A stretch of DNA of 64,000 nt from Ceratothoa steindachneri (GCA_963969495.1 OZ018323.1:67584460-67648459); one strand, 5' to 3'; shown: positions 26,301 to 37,560, numbered from the stretch's first letter. The notes: a model not told the origin generated them from the sequence alone. Translations and numbers: made by a program.

Positions 26301-29300
26301 CCTTGTAAGGGCATGTGTGTTTAAGTCTTAGCAGGACGGCGTCCATTTCTTCAGTCTTTATTTATACGGGGATGGATAAAAAGGTGTTTACTTTAGTGTA
26401 GCTGGCAAGGCGCATTGATGGATGAATGTTTTGTTGTTTTATCGAATTAAAATTAAGAAACGAAAATGTGAACTCCAGTGAGGATAGGGGGGAGTTTCAT
26501 TCATCCCTGGGGTGGTCCTGTAAGAATGCTTCACTCCGACTCTCCTTCACACCTTCAAATGAATCCGCAAAAACATTTGTATTCTCTTCTTTCGCCCGTT
26601 TGGCCTATTGTTCAATTGCGGTCCCTCTGTTTTGCCCGCTGCTATGTTGATAACTGGGGGCGAGTAGTATGCCTAATGGGAGGTGGGGTGAATCTCTTCC
26701 CTAATGCGGTACGGTACTTCAGAACCAATCGATTGCCTTGATTGTTAAAATATGAACAAAAGTTTTTAGTTAAATGCTGTAATTTTTATGAATTAATTTT
26801 AAATCCTATTCTGAAAACTGCCGAAAAAATATTCCTAGCTAAATTTTGCCCTAGCTAAGAGGTGAAATCAAATTAGAATTATTTATCTCGATCATATCTT
26901 GAGGGTTCTAGCACTTTGAGAAAGGGGGGCGAGATGAGCCCAAACTCAGAACGCCTCATATTTAGCTAGCCATTACTCTGCCTGTTCATGTTAGGGATAT
27001 GGAAAAAGTAGACGCGGTTTGCTAATCGCGCCGCCGAAATGCAACGCTGTGTCAGGTGCAGCATCAGCAAGCATGCTGCAGCTGACATCTGGATGATTAA
27101 TTGCCCTCACGGACACAACGCCCGCAGGAGGCTCCGTTGCTATATTTTTTCCACACATTTCCAACTTCTGCTGGAGATTCACTCGTTCTTCCCTTCCTAG
27201 TTTTAAGTAGCAACAGCGACAGCCATTCAATGTGTGTGTGTGCGCGCTCACGTACCTGACCGGAGCTGTCTGCGCCTACACTTCAGTCTCCTATCTCGTT
27301 AGCGAGAGTTCCAGGGAGGACAAAGCAACCGGGCTGATTTGACCCCCACGGAAGAACCAAGGTGATAACGCTCGCTATCGAGGTCGATCTCGCCGCTGAG
27401 TCGATCCTAAAGAGGACATGCCACCCCCGGAAAGCTTCTAGTATGACCTATCAAATGTGGGGTAGTGACAGAATCACATTAAATACTATTCTTACAATTG
27501 CTAAAATTGTCGAATTTTGTTTTAATACCGCTTTTAGACACCGATTTACTCCTCTTCAGCCATTTTTTACCACAGCGATCTGCACTCCCTTTCGGCTTTT
27601 TTTGTACCACCGTTCTACACTCCTTGTCATACACTTTACCACCGATCTACACTCATTTACAACAATTATTACCACCTATCTGCACTCATTTTTATAATTC
27701 TTTTACCACCGGCCTGCACTGCTCTTTGGCTCTTTATCATTACGATCTACTGTTTAAATGGCAGCCGTTTTCCGGGTATCTCCAGGGTTAGCCAGCGCCG
27801 CGAGCTCGTTCCATATTGGTACTCCATCCAGCGATTTCCTACACCAGAGTGGTATTCAAAAAAATTTATAGCGGGGGGGGGGGTCAAGTTTGGGTCCCTC
27901 CCTCAAAATTACTTGTTTGGCTGAAAAGAATGAATGGCAGAGGTACAAATGATCTCGGGTGCATGAAACTTGAATGCAAACTACTGAATCGTGCTGATAA
28001 ACAGAACAACCTAGTCAAAACCCTACCGCTGGTTTTATCCCCATGGAACTTGTCCGAAATCACCTGTGGTTGTCTGAAAATAGATTGAACCATTTTTTTC
28101 ACTTATTTTACCTGTCACTTTCTTTCAAGCCCATTATCGCCTATTTTTCATAGCAGGCGCCTAATTTTGCAAGCCAGTCTCCGATCAGTCTCGTTCACTC
28201 ATCCCTGGGGGGTTGGGGGTGATAATTATCACACCACCCTCCCAAAGATGGTAAAAGAAAAGGAAGGCATGATAAAAATGAGAAAATAATTTTAATTATA
28301 GAGAAAATACGGTAAAATTTTTGTTTTTCATTAAATTTTTAACCACAGTTGGCTCTGTTATTTTATATTGAATTTAGGCGAGAAATTATCCTTCAATGAT
28401 AATAGCAAAATAGGCAAACCGAAAAATGGAAGCATTCGTTTCCATTGATAATGGAAGATTTGATCCTCGTGAGTGCGTGAGCTAAGCAAGACATAAGTGA
28501 GCGATTTGTGTGGAACTCACGACTGAGGTGGTGGTGTTTATGCGGTTTCCTTTCGCTGTCGTGATCAGAGCGATCGTTTCTCTGGAACAGCGATGCTCGC
28601 CTCTGGCAGTCCCGACTCTCCAGGTCTTCTCTGTTGTCTTTGGCGGCGGACCTTGCGGACAGAGAAGAGCAGCCATTGTTATGGTTCGGTGTATGTAGTC
28701 TCTGCGTCTCATTCTCTCTCCCTGGCGCTTCCTTTGAGGCTAAGGATTAGTTTATGTGCTTCTTTTTGACGAGACCTGGCATTTTTCTCATCCCTCAATG
28801 CACGATTGCGTCTAGGTGGGGGAATTTCCTGTGGCTCTCAGTTGTTTAGGGGTGAGGGACCTCTGTAGCGGTTGAAATCCTTGCTGTTGTGATTGGGTCG
28901 ATGATTCTGAATGGTTGCCACTAGTGCAGGCATAAGTGGACATTGGAAATTAAAGGTGGGGAGGAGCAGCCAGTGGCTTATTCCAGCTGGCCAATGTTCA
29001 TTTTAGGTTTTAGTGGATAAGAGATCTCGATTGAGGATAGTAGAGAAAGGGAAGGGATTTAGTGCAATTTAACGAGTTAAAGAACGTCCTCCCCCCCCAA
29101 GTGTATTTGTGGGGGTTCTACTCGTTTCTTTCCCCGTCCACGTGGGTAATTTTCACTCCTGACCTTTATTACTTAGTTTAGGAACCTCCATAACGACTGA
29201 AGATTGAGTCCTTTAAAGCCTTGTATGTTGCTCTCCTTTTCTCTCACTCACTTTAATTAAGGGCCTCCATTTATTTCAATCTCTGCGATTTAGCGAAGTC

Positions 29301-29694
29301 AGAGGGACGGGTATTTTGGACTTGTTTGAGACACGGTTCTTTTATTCGTGTGCTCACGTCTGTGTGTATTTCGCCATTCTACCGTCATGATTTGACCAGG
29401 GTTGTGTGGGGCTTTTTTTTAGCAATTATGAGTCAGCACGTGGACTCTCCTGCAACCCCTCCCTCTCCTGGGAGTGGATGATTATGTATAGCGCAGAGTT
29501 TTCACGTTTTTTATTCCACGGATTCACGCGCGTTTAAGTGTCCCAATTGCCCAATAAAGAAGGAAAGTGTGGGAGTGAAGGGGATGCTGGTATTTGTGCC
29601 CCTGAACTGAACTACCGCTTTAAGGGGAAGAAAGCATTATTTGCCGTAACCAACCCCTCTATAGTTCACTTGAAATACCTAAGGCGTTCCCTCA
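23331..29694. other. Unassigned intronic DNA (6.4 kb)
   Basis: I found no gene, RNA or classified element. The stretch is marked by many G runs of 8-11 (near 23780, 24552, 24700, 25030, 25208, 25451 and 27871) and several AT-rich blocks. The longest open frame (23875-24258, +, 127 codons) has no recognisable domain. The 'gctgcagctgacatctg' word near 27075 is shared with 20500. Confidence 0.5.
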
Positions 29695-30000
29695 GCGGCG
29701 TACCTTGTGTCGCCTGTTGCACTTGGTACATGTACGAGATGCACGTCCTCCTAGTCTGAATGCAAATTAGTTAACCCCTGTCACTGGGTTGACTTCAACC
29801 CTGATATATCCTGGGAAAGCTGTTGGTGTGCTTCTCCCTCGCCCCCCTCAGCGCTCCACTGTATTAATTAATTTATTATTATTTATATTATTACGCCTAT
29901 CCCCGGAGGATCAGGAGAACTGTTCTCACCTGAAGAGAGTTCGATTCGCTAGACATGGTGCTTGGGTGAAGTGCATGCCATACCGGGATCACCTAGCGCC
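29695..30000 (+). repeat. Dispersed family A, copy 3
   Basis: The same order of blocks as copy 1 is seen: 'taccttgtgtcgcctgt', 'cacttggtac', CCTGTCACTGGGTTGACTT, 'cctgggaaagctgttggtg', a short ATT-rich middle, 'catggtgcttgggtgaagtg' and 'gggatcacctagcgcc'. It is immediately followed by an L2/CR1-like LINE fragment. Confidence 0.75.
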
Positions 30001-30009
30001 CTCCAAACT

Positions 30010-31035
30010 TGCTGAAACCGAATGTTTCAGACGGCTTACGTAGAGTAGCCGATATGGGTTGTACGTCCATTCTAGTCCTCCTCGACCCCTTCTCTGTTTT
30101 CGACACCATCGACCACACTGTCCTCCTTGATCGTCTTCACACTTTCCTTGGTCTCTCGGGCACTGCACATGATTGGCTCTGCTCATACCTCTCCTCCCGC
30201 ACTCATTCGGTCGCGCTCGATTACCTCTCCCCCCAACCCGCGCCTATTCATTTGGGGGTGCCTCGGGGCTCAATCTTTGGTCCTCCTCCTATTTCGCATC
30301 TACTTACTTCCTCTTGGCTCCTTTCTTCGCGATTTGGGCCTCTCCTTCCACCTCTATGCTGATGACACTCAGATATAACTTTCCTCATCCCTTGTGTCCT
30401 TCTCTCAATCAATTACCAAGCTCCTTTCAGCCTACACCTCCATAAACGAATGGCTGTCTGCCAACTTTCTCAAACTTAACCACGATAAAACTAAAGTTCT
30501 CCTTGTTGGTACCGCTTCGATGGTGGAGAAATCTAAAGCGCTCTTTCCTTCCCTTAACCTTGGGGAACCAATGTCGCCTTCTCTGATACCGTCAGTAATT
30601 TTGGTGTTATTTTCGGCGAGAAAAACTCGTTTAAACTACACATCCATCGTATCTGTAAGTCTTCCCTCGGTTTCCTCCACAATTTCTCACGTGTTCCATC
30701 CCATTTTGATCGACGAAGCCTTGAGACTGCTATTCATGCCTTTGTCACCTCACGCTTAGACTACTGCAATTCTCTTCCAGTGAATCTCCCTTCTTCGCCA
30801 CTTCGCCCCTTACAACTAGTTCAAAACTATGCTGCGAGGCTCCTCCTTCGCCGCCCCCGGTTCTCTCCTTCGATGCTTCTGTTACAGGAGATACACTGAT
30901 TACCTATTCGCTTCCGTACCCACTATAAAATTCTTCTCATCACCTACAAAACTCTAAACCTCGATGCTCCACTTTATTCGTCTGCCCTCTCCCGTCGTCA
31001 AACTCCTCGGGCACTCTGGTTTAACATTTCTCCAA
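30010..31035 (+). pseudogene. L2/CR1-like LINE reverse transcriptase relic
   Basis: Read across frameshifts, the + strand encodes the palm and thumb of a CR1/L2-group reverse transcriptase. Motif A is seen in FDTIDHTVLLDRL, then GVPRGS (motif B region), the catalytic YADD in FHLYADDTQI, and WLSANFLKLNHDKTKVLLVG. It ends with LDYCNSLPVNLPSS, LQLVQNYAARLLLRR and FRTHYKILLITYKTL. It is a different family from the CR1-like pieces at 6040 and 18036, with the LYADDTQ and LNHDKTK signatures of L2/Rex1-like elements. At least three frameshifts and substitutions in motif A mark it as dead. The endonuclease is absent. Confidence 0.85.
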
Positions 31036-31688
31036 TCCGCATGGCTACAATAGAGAGGAATTGTGGGCGCATGGAGATGTTGCTCCAAGCGCGGCCTCGT
31101 CCTCCCTAGGTGTGGGAGAGGGCTAGGTAAAACGAGGCACAACTTCGACTGGTGGATTGGCTTCCCTCTCACCATTTCCATGCGTCAAAGGGCTTACTTA
31201 CCCTTTGCCATCTTCGGAGCCTACCTCGGGCATCTTCACCTCTGAAAGCCCCGTCTAGCGTGCTTTCTCAGGGGGCCTCCAAACTTGTTCAAGCGGAGAA
31301 GGTTCAGGGTCTTCCCCCGTAATCCCTTCTTTGGAGCCGCCCTTGGGGGACTCCATCTTAATGCGAGTGGCAGTCATCACTTTCAGATTACAGGGGACTA
31401 CCAAGTGAACTGACAGGCGGCCCAAATGGACCGCTCCTGGTATGCGCCGCTCGATAAGGCTAACATCCTTACAGGGGCAAGGGTTAGCACGACCCATCAG
31501 GCTATGCCCCCTGCAGTCCTACAGGCAGGTATATGCAGCTTGCAATGGCCCGGCGTGCAAGCCTCCCTCTCTTTCCCGATTGAGATCGGTTGGATCGCCA
31601 GAGACTAAACTTTGACTGAAGGTACCTCGAATGGGATCAGTACACCCTTGGGGCAGGATGGCCACATGAAGCCTCCCTTCCCCCCATC
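31036..31688. other. Unassigned intronic DNA between LINE fragments
   Basis: GC-balanced sequence without a recognised domain on either strand. It could be diverged LINE sequence, but I see no alignment with the full-length copy. Confidence 0.45.
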
Positions 31689-32071
31689 CTGCTGGAGGGT
31701 ACCACCTTTGACTATTTGTCGCCACGCCTTTGCTCCCAAAGCTTCTACAGCGCCGGCAGTATTGCGTTCTGCCTTTTTGGAGCACACTTCGTGTCACGCT
31801 GGAACTGTGCAAGTGTATACGGATGGCTCCAAGTCCCAAGAGGGGTTCGGCTTCCACGCCGTATCCCCTCTGTTTGAAGTTAGCTGGGCTCTCCCAGGCG
31901 CTGCGTCTGTCTTCATTGCCGAGCTGGTTGTAATACACCGCTCGCTACGGGAGATTAAGCGACGTGCCCGGTTCGGAGACCGGATCGTGATCTATAGCGA
32001 CTCACAAAGCGCCCTGAGTGCTCTCGGGGCATTGGAATCTCCCCATCCCCTAGTTCGCGATATCCGTGAAT
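31689..32071 (+). mobile_element. I-like LINE fragment (RNase H region)
   Basis: Near-identical over long stretches to 55680-56062 of the full-length LINE: the 'ctggagggtaccacc' start, the VYTDGSKSQEG RNase H motif, then IYSDSQSALSALGALESPHP. It ends abruptly after 'gatatccgtga'. Frameshifts are present. A second, more decayed copy of the same family starts about 10 bases later, covering an earlier part of the element. Confidence 0.88.
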
Positions 32072-32081
32072 GGAGCTCGAC

Positions 32082-33048
32082 TGGATCTGGTAGAGTCGCA
32101 CCGTTTCGTTGGTCTTGTTTGTGGCTGATGCCTTGCCTGGAAGCCACATTCGCAGCATTAATGTGACTTTTAACCTCACCATGGACATTTTTCGTTCCCT
32201 GACGTTCAGCTCCTGACGTGCTAATTAGACTACTATTTTACTGCTTCTTTGTTATCTCCAAGCTAGACTACAGGAGGCGAGTTCTACCATCTTCAGCCTT
32301 GCCTCATTTAGTGAAAATGGATTCGATCAACCACACCGGTCTCCATTTGGCGACCGGTGCCTTCCCCACATTCTATATAATGAGCCTCATTGTCGATGAT
32401 GGGGAGATGCCGCTCGCTTTAGAACTTACACTCCATGATGCACTCGTGCTTGCAAGACCAAAGCTGCCTCAGTCGCCAGCGGTTTTCATTTGATCTTAAG
32501 CACTAAGCCTTTTGGATTTAGATAAAGGAAACTCATTCGACAACTCGACCTAGCTCTCTGGCCGGTAGCGCCGCCGGTTTTATCCTAGCACGCCACCCTG
32601 CAGGGTTTTTCCTTTCAACGTATTCAAAATATCTCTCCCCAAAGCTTCTTACAACACCGAGGATTTCATTCGAATTTCTTTGAGAAGACATCGCATCACG
32701 CTAGAGCAGCGCTAGTGTACACGGATGGCTCCAGATCCTAAGAGGGAGTGGGATTTCACGGCTTCTACCCCTGCTTGAGGCCACCGGGGCTCTTATGGGC
32801 GCTGCGTCTCTTCGCGGCCGAGTTGGTTGCATTACTCGGCTCAGTACGGGAGATTGTGCGCTGTGCCCGATTCGGAGACCTGATTGCAATTTATAGCTAC
32901 TCAGAGAGCGCTTATCTGCCTTCTGGACGTTGACCCCCTCCCCCCTTTCGCAGTACCCGTGACACCAGAGGGGCTGCGAGCGGGAAGATATAGATATTCT
33001 CTTATGTTGGCTTTTTTTGGACAATTAAGGATTGCGGGAAATGAGGAG
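32082..33048 (+). mobile_element. I-like LINE fragment, older copy
   Basis: This aligns with 55116-56140 of the full-length LINE. The blocks are 'gagtcgcaccgtttcgttgg', 'caccatggacatttt', 'accacaccggtctcc', 'gatggggagatgccgctcgc' and 'tgtacacggatggctccaga', ending near 'attgcgggaaatgagg'. It is much more diverged than its left neighbour, so the two are separate insertions of different age rather than one copy. Confidence 0.8.
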
Positions 33049-33316
33049 GTTAAACTGTCTGCACAGACAGTTTAGGCAACGAGAAGGTGCTGACATTCAA
33101 TACCTGCACTGCTGCCTCTTATCGGGGAGATTCTCGAGATTCGATTTTGCCACACCCTGATCTTCCTTTTTGCCTAATCCTGAATTGAGTTCACATACAT
33201 CTGCCCCCAGCAACCAGGCGCAACACAAGTACAACTGAGACAAAAACTCAGGATACAACGAGTGCTGGGGCAACCCTGTTCGGTCGAACCTTCTTTCATA
33301 ACAACGCACTATTACT

Positions 33317-33379
33317 GGTGTTGAGGTTTGTCAATGCAGTCTGTCTTTAACTTTTTTACAGTTCTGTTCCTTCTCGTTT
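33317..33379 (+). repeat. Dispersed ~60-bp block C, copy 1
   Basis: 'ggtgttgaggtttgtcaatg' followed by 'cagtctgtc', 'ttaact' and 'acagttctgttccttctcg' is found again at 39413-39472 in the same orientation with only small differences. The copies flank the gypsy element, 6.1 kb apart. Confidence 0.8.
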
Positions 33380-33577
33380 AATGTCACAGTCTCGGGCAGC
33401 TTCGCGGGCTCTATCTCTCCTGGTACCTTGACTACCCAGCTCCCTACCGCTTGTCTTTTCTCAGGACGTGTCTGTCCTGGAGGGAGCAGTGGCCTCCTTC
33501 ATTGTTCAGCGTGGTCCGAAAGTCTTGTCACCGCCTACCGAAAAGTAGGAACATATAATACTATCAAACACGTGTAG

Positions 33578-33604
33578 TCGATGTGTGACACTGTCACACA
33601 TCGA
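33578..33604. other. Perfect 27-bp palindrome (13-bp arms, 1-base centre)
   Basis: TCGATGTGTGACA, then C, then the exact reverse complement TGTCACACATCGA. It lies 47 bases left of the gypsy LTR boundary. Its function is unknown. Confidence 0.9.
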
Positions 33605-33646
33605 GAAGGTCTGTATGGACACCAGAATGCACACGATCATGTGTTC

Positions 33647-33651
33647 ATACG
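33647..33651. repeat. Target-site duplication of the gypsy element (left)
   Basis: ATACG directly precedes the LTR start TGTCGTAG and is repeated at 38109-38113 after the other LTR end GTATCACA. Confidence 0.9.
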
Positions 33652-34093
33652 TGTCGTAGAATGGACTCTCGACGATATACCATATATATCTATTCGTTGA
33701 GGGAGCTTCTTTAATTATCTTTAGAGTGCGTGGATGTCTGGCGGGCCGATATTATGTATCCTCGATATGCTTAAGAAGTGGAACTGAGCTCAAGGATAAT
33801 AATATTGCTATCATTAATAAAATAGTTTTATTAATAATAACTATCAACAATACACAAAACGGAAAATATTGACATAAACAGAGAATGGAAAGGGTCGTGG
33901 GGGCTCGGGCTAATCCGAGGATTAAACGATTTAAAAAGGTAAAACAAATATAAAGTTAAAGAGATGGGATGGTTCGCTAAACCATTTAAAGCACAGGATA
34001 GAATTGACAAAAGGGTTAAATACTCAAAGGTAACGTTCGGCTTACGTAATTTTATACTAGTGGTGCAGAGGAAGTCGACGTGAAGGTATCACA
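33652..34093 (-). repeat. 3' LTR of the gypsy element
   Basis: 442 bp, starting TGTGATACC and ending CTACGACA on the minus strand. It contains AATAAA-type polyadenylation words on the minus strand (plus-strand TTTATT at about 33827) within a hairpin, ATTAATAAAA-TAG-TTTTATTAAT at 33813-33835. It differs from the other LTR at about five positions by eye. Confidence 0.95.
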
Positions 34094-34105
34094 CCCCTCC
34101 ATTCC
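34094..34105 (-). other. Polypurine tract of the gypsy element
   Basis: On the minus strand GGAATGGAGGGG directly abuts the 3' LTR start TGTGATACC, as expected for the primer of plus-strand DNA synthesis. Confidence 0.8.
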
Positions 34106-34507
34106 GGGGGAAGTTGTCACTTCGAAAAAAGAGAGAAGGGACAACGATAGAGCTCCGTTGTGTGGAACTCGTTTCTTGTACCAACCGTACCTTCCTGCAC
34201 CTAACTAGTATTACCTCAATACATATGATTATTTTGATCTTTAAATTACAGGGGAAAATAACCTTTAATACAACTGAATAAAAAAAAAGGGGCATGGAAC
34301 AATGAAATGATATAAAATTAGTACATACGGGACAAAATAATTTATACGTAAATTAATGGGTACAAATATATACATACAAAAAAAATAGACATTGAGCGTT
34401 ACAAAATTCAGACATATACATTAACTAATTATATTACAAGAGAATCTTAATTTAAGTCGTACAAGACGGTATATACCTACATGGAGATACTAATCCTATG
34501 TATACAA
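34106..34507 (-). other. Non-coding 3' interior of the gypsy element
   Basis: About 400 bases between the RNase H stop and the polypurine tract. No integrase zinc finger (HHCC) or DDE motif is found in any frame. Sequence is AT-rich. Confidence 0.6.
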
Positions 34508-34915
34508 TTACTCTACGCTATTCGGTAACACATTCCTACTGAGTGCGTCAGCGACCTGGTTATCGGAACCTTTTATATAATTTATTTTAAATTGATACTC
34601 TTGCAAGAGTAAACTCCAGCGCATGATTCGGCCGTTGGAGGGTCGCACATTCCTAATATAGGCTAACGAACGGTGGTCGGTTCCTATCTGAAATTCTTTT
34701 CCTATCAAGTACCTTTTGAATTTGTCTATAACCCAGGTAATTGATAGAGCTTCCTTCTCTATAGGGGCATATCTCTTTTCGCGTGGTAATAATTGACGAC
34801 TAGCATATGTAACTGGATGACTCGTTCCGTCATCCTCGTATTGAAGGAGTACACCTCCAATGCCCTCGTTGGACGCGTCGGTCTTAATCCCAAAGGATTT
34901 TTCCGGGTTGGGCAA
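34508..34915 (-). pseudogene. Gypsy RNase H domain, frameshifted from the upstream ORF
   Basis: It encodes a Ty3/gypsy RNase H: the first catalytic Asp in FGIKTDASNEGIGGVLLQ, Glu in PIEKEALSITWVIDKF, a further Asp in IGTDHRSLAYI, and the C-terminal GSDNQVADALSR signature. The frame is offset from the 34918-36774 ORF by a single-base indel at about 34916-34922, where the upstream frame hits TAA right after ISAPF. A short stretch of normal protein sequence spans the junction in the shifted frame, so this looks like decay rather than programmed frameshifting. RNase H would degrade the RNA strand during reverse transcription. Confidence 0.88.
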
Positions 34916-34917
34916 CT

Positions 34918-36774
34918 TTAAAATGGGGCAGAAATGAGCTTACTCTTGAGCTGATTAAAATGGGAACTAGCGACATCATTCCAACGTAAACGATCGGGGG
35001 AATTATTTTTTTGAAGGGGGCTGAGTGGGGCCGAAATTGCAGTGAAATTCGGAACAAATCGCTGATAGTGAGAAGCTGATCCTAGGAACGATCTTAATTG
35101 CTTCTTTGTAATCGGGAGGGGCATGTCGGCGATTGTCTTAATCTTGTTCTCTTGGGGACCTAACTTGCTTTGTCCTATTTTGAAACTCAAATATTTTATG
35201 GTTTCGTGGGCAAAATGGCATTTGCGGGGGCCAATGGTGAGGCCATTTTCGCGCAGTCGCTCGAAAAGAGCTAATAGGGTGGTTAAATGGTGACTCCATT
35301 CAAATAGTTCTTGTAGCTGACTCTTTTGATGTAGTGTCAGCTGCGCGTCAATATCCAGGTCAGAGGGTTCCAAAGACTCGCCTGGTAGGGAAGGAGGAGG
35401 GTAATCGGCATCAGGTTGGGTGCACACTATCTGTTTTACATTAAGGGACTCCGCGGGGTAATCTTCTTCAAGCGCCGATGTTTCGTCCAGTTCTACGAAG
35501 GTATCTCCATGGGCGCGTTGGGGGTTCTTTTTTTCTTGGGGTCCACGGACAGTCTCCGTGTCCTTGTCTTGGGCCTTATCGCCTAAGGGTGTTAGTAATT
35601 CACACTCCTCTTTTGCCGTCCTAAAGTCCTGGTTAGGGGTCTCCGAGAAATCGGACGGTATCGGGGTTCTGATGGGGACGGGCTCCTGGGCTTCTTTCTT
35701 ATCTCGGCCTTGAGGAAGGGCAGCCTGAAACACAGGGTCGAAACTTACTTGGGGGCTCTGTCCTATAAGTACGGAACAGAATTGTATGGGTGCTACAATG
35801 ACTTCAGCCCAGCCATTATAATATTGACACTGCAGGTAACATCTAACGACGGGGAATCGGTTCGCCCGCCCAAGGTAGTCATGTACCACCGCAAATTTTT
35901 CGTGGTTAGGGTCCACTGGGGGGAGTTCGTCGGACACGATGAAACACGTACATCCTGTGTCCCTGACGAGAGTCGATACTCGGCAGCCGTTCACGCTGCC
36001 CTCCTCAAATTTCAAAGTTCCCGATGAACTTTTATAAAAAATAAAATTTACCTGGTGGCCTGACGGAGGGGGAGAAGTTTCTGCTTGGGTCTGCACCACC
36101 GGGGGAGCCGGGGTTGCATTAATCTGGTGAACTTGGTGGGCTGGTCCACTTTTAAGCCTAGAATTTTGGGGGCAATTCCAGCTCATGTGGTTTTCTACAC
36201 CACAGGTGAAGCATATGATTGGTCGCTTCGGGAAGAGAGATGGAGGAGAAATCTTAACGGGAGGTTTGGAGTCTCGTTGTTGGTTTTGGGGAAAGAAGTT
36301 TTGGGGTTTTACGGGGCTCGGAAACTTCGTCGGCTTTCCTGTGAAGGGGCGCGAATCCTTCCTTCTTTCCTTGTAGGGGGATTGGTGAGAAATTCGATTC
36401 TCCTTTGGGTATAAATTATGGCTTGCGGCATAGACATCCGCTTCTTCGGTACATTCTTTAAAGGTCTGGCACCGACGATCCTTGACGAACGCGCGGATCT
36501 CCGTCGGGAGAGACGCCAAAAATTGATCTCGCAACACGAAGTCTGTTAAGGACTCGTAGTTCGGATCAACCTTTGAGGATTCTAACCAAAATTTAAAATT
36601 CCTCTGAAGAATGTATCCGAATTGACGGAACGTCTGTCCGGGTTTAATACGACCTCCTCGAAATTCTTGGCGGTAGAAATCGGGAGTCATATTATGAGCG
36701 GCCAATAACTCAGCTTTTAAGGTGCTGTAGTTAATTGTACACTCAGATGGTAAAGATATAAAAATTTCGCGCAA
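34918..36774 (-). CDS. Gypsy gag-protease ORF with deleted reverse transcriptase
   Basis: An open frame of 618 codons. Residues about 1-118 are the C-terminal part of a SCAN-like capsid (LTDFVLRDQFLASLPTEIRA, then FVKDRRCQTFKECTEEA). Residues 188-201 are a CCHC knuckle (CFTCGVENHMSWNC). Residue 272 begins the protease DTG in VRDTGCTCFIV, with VLIG about 65 residues later as the distal protease strand. From about residue 490, a pre-RT linker ending QKSQLQELFE jumps straight to the post-YxDD segment LFERLRENGLTIGP and the tether LRSFLGSASHYQRFVPNF. The fingers/palm with YxDD, and integrase, are missing, yet the frame stays open across the junction near 35300. The true gag start lies upstream in another frame. 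Confidence 0.88.
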   Translation of the reverse strand: MREIFISLPSECTINYSTLKAELLAAHNMTPDFYRQEFRGGRIKPGQTFRQFGYILQRNFKFWLESSKVDPNYESLTDFVLRDQFLASLPTEIRAFVKDRRCQTFKECTEEADVYAASHNLYPKENRISHQSPYKERRKDSRPFTGKPTKFPSPVKPQNFFPQNQQRDSKPPVKISPPSLFPKRPIICFTCGVENHMSWNCPQNSRLKSGPAHQVHQINATPAPPVVQTQAETSPPPSGHQVNFIFYKSSSGTLKFEEGSVNGCRVSTLVRDTGCTCFIVSDELPPVDPNHEKFAVVHDYLGRANRFPVVRCYLQCQYYNGWAEVIVAPIQFCSVLIGQSPQVSFDPVFQAALPQGRDKKEAQEPVPIRTPIPSDFSETPNQDFRTAKEECELLTPLGDKAQDKDTETVRGPQEKKNPQRAHGDTFVELDETSALEEDYPAESLNVKQIVCTQPDADYPPPSLPGESLEPSDLDIDAQLTLHQKSQLQELFEWSHHLTTLLALFERLRENGLTIGPRKCHFAHETIKYLSFKIGQSKLGPQENKIKTIADMPLPITKKQLRSFLGSASHYQRFVPNFTAISAPLSPLQKNNSPDRLRWNDVASSHFNQLKSKLISAPF

Positions 36775-36779
36775 ATTTA

Positions 36780-37390
36780 CAATTTAACAGGGGAAGTAAT
36801 CTGACTACACCTTCAGCCTCCAGATCCATGTTATTGATTTCGAGGATCTTTTCGAAGTGGGCTAAAAATGCTCCGAAATCCTCTTCATCCTTGAAATTGG
36901 GGAGCTTTAGTGAGAGATTGGGGGGGGGGGGGCTTCGGACGGAAACTGGCGGACTGTATCTCTGCTTCAACACGAGCTAATTCAATCTGATGGTGAAGCT
37001 CAGCTTGTCTTATCCGTTCCTCTCTTTCTCTTTCTTCTCGTTGGATTACTCTTTCTCTTCTCGTTGGATTTCTCTTTCTCTTTCTTCTCGTTGGATTTCT
37101 CTTTCTCTTTCTTCTCGTTGGATTTCTCTTTCTCTTTCTGTTCTTTGCTCCTCTTGAACGTACTCAATTAGTTCTTTTCCGGAAAGTCCCAAGGATTCTC
37201 CTTGCGCTTTAAAGATTTCGAACTGAGTCATCTTTGCACTTGGGGGCGCACTAGTCAACCAACTAAAATTCCTTGCAACAAGAATTATGCCTTCTAGAGA
37301 AATTAGCCTACCTAAATATGGGCACTGACCTATTCGTACTTGGTTTCTCGATCTAAATAACCACTGACTAAAATCACAAAAAAAACACAA
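36780..37390 (-). pseudogene. Gypsy gag N-terminal part, broken by two frameshifts
   Basis: From the right it begins near MTQFEIFKAQGESLGLSGKE (about 37230), preceded in frame by non-conserved residues. Next come an E/R-rich coiled-coil repeat and, after a first frameshift at about 37046, RIRQAELHHQIELARVEAEI. A 12-base G run interrupts the next part at 36921-36932. SLKLPNFKDEEDFGAFLAHF then opens the capsid. A second frameshift at about 36785 separates it from the 618-codon ORF. The gag would form the particle shell. Confidence 0.75.
37021..37139 (-). repeat. 27-bp coding minisatellite in gag (EREREIQRE)n
   Basis: Four units spaced 27 bases apart encode EREREIQRE in the coiled coil. One unit is about 4 bases short, which causes the gag frameshift at about 37046. 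Confidence 0.85.
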
Positions 37391-37560
37391 ACAAATTATT
37401 ATAACAGTTCCTTGAGCTACTCCAGCTTCTTAAGTTTCAAAAAAGGGGATAGCAATCGTTAAAACAAAAGGGAACTACTATACTCTATTATTATAACGAA
37501 TAACACTATGCTTTACTCGACTGAGACCAGTGTTTGCAAAGATATAGCGTTAAACCTTAC

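Noticed and set aside
34900..34930. Programmed -1 frameshift between gypsy polymerase and RNase H
   Set aside because: The shift falls between reverse transcriptase and RNase H, where gypsy elements do not recode. Protein similarity is continuous across a simple one-base loss, and other frameshifts in gag show general decay.
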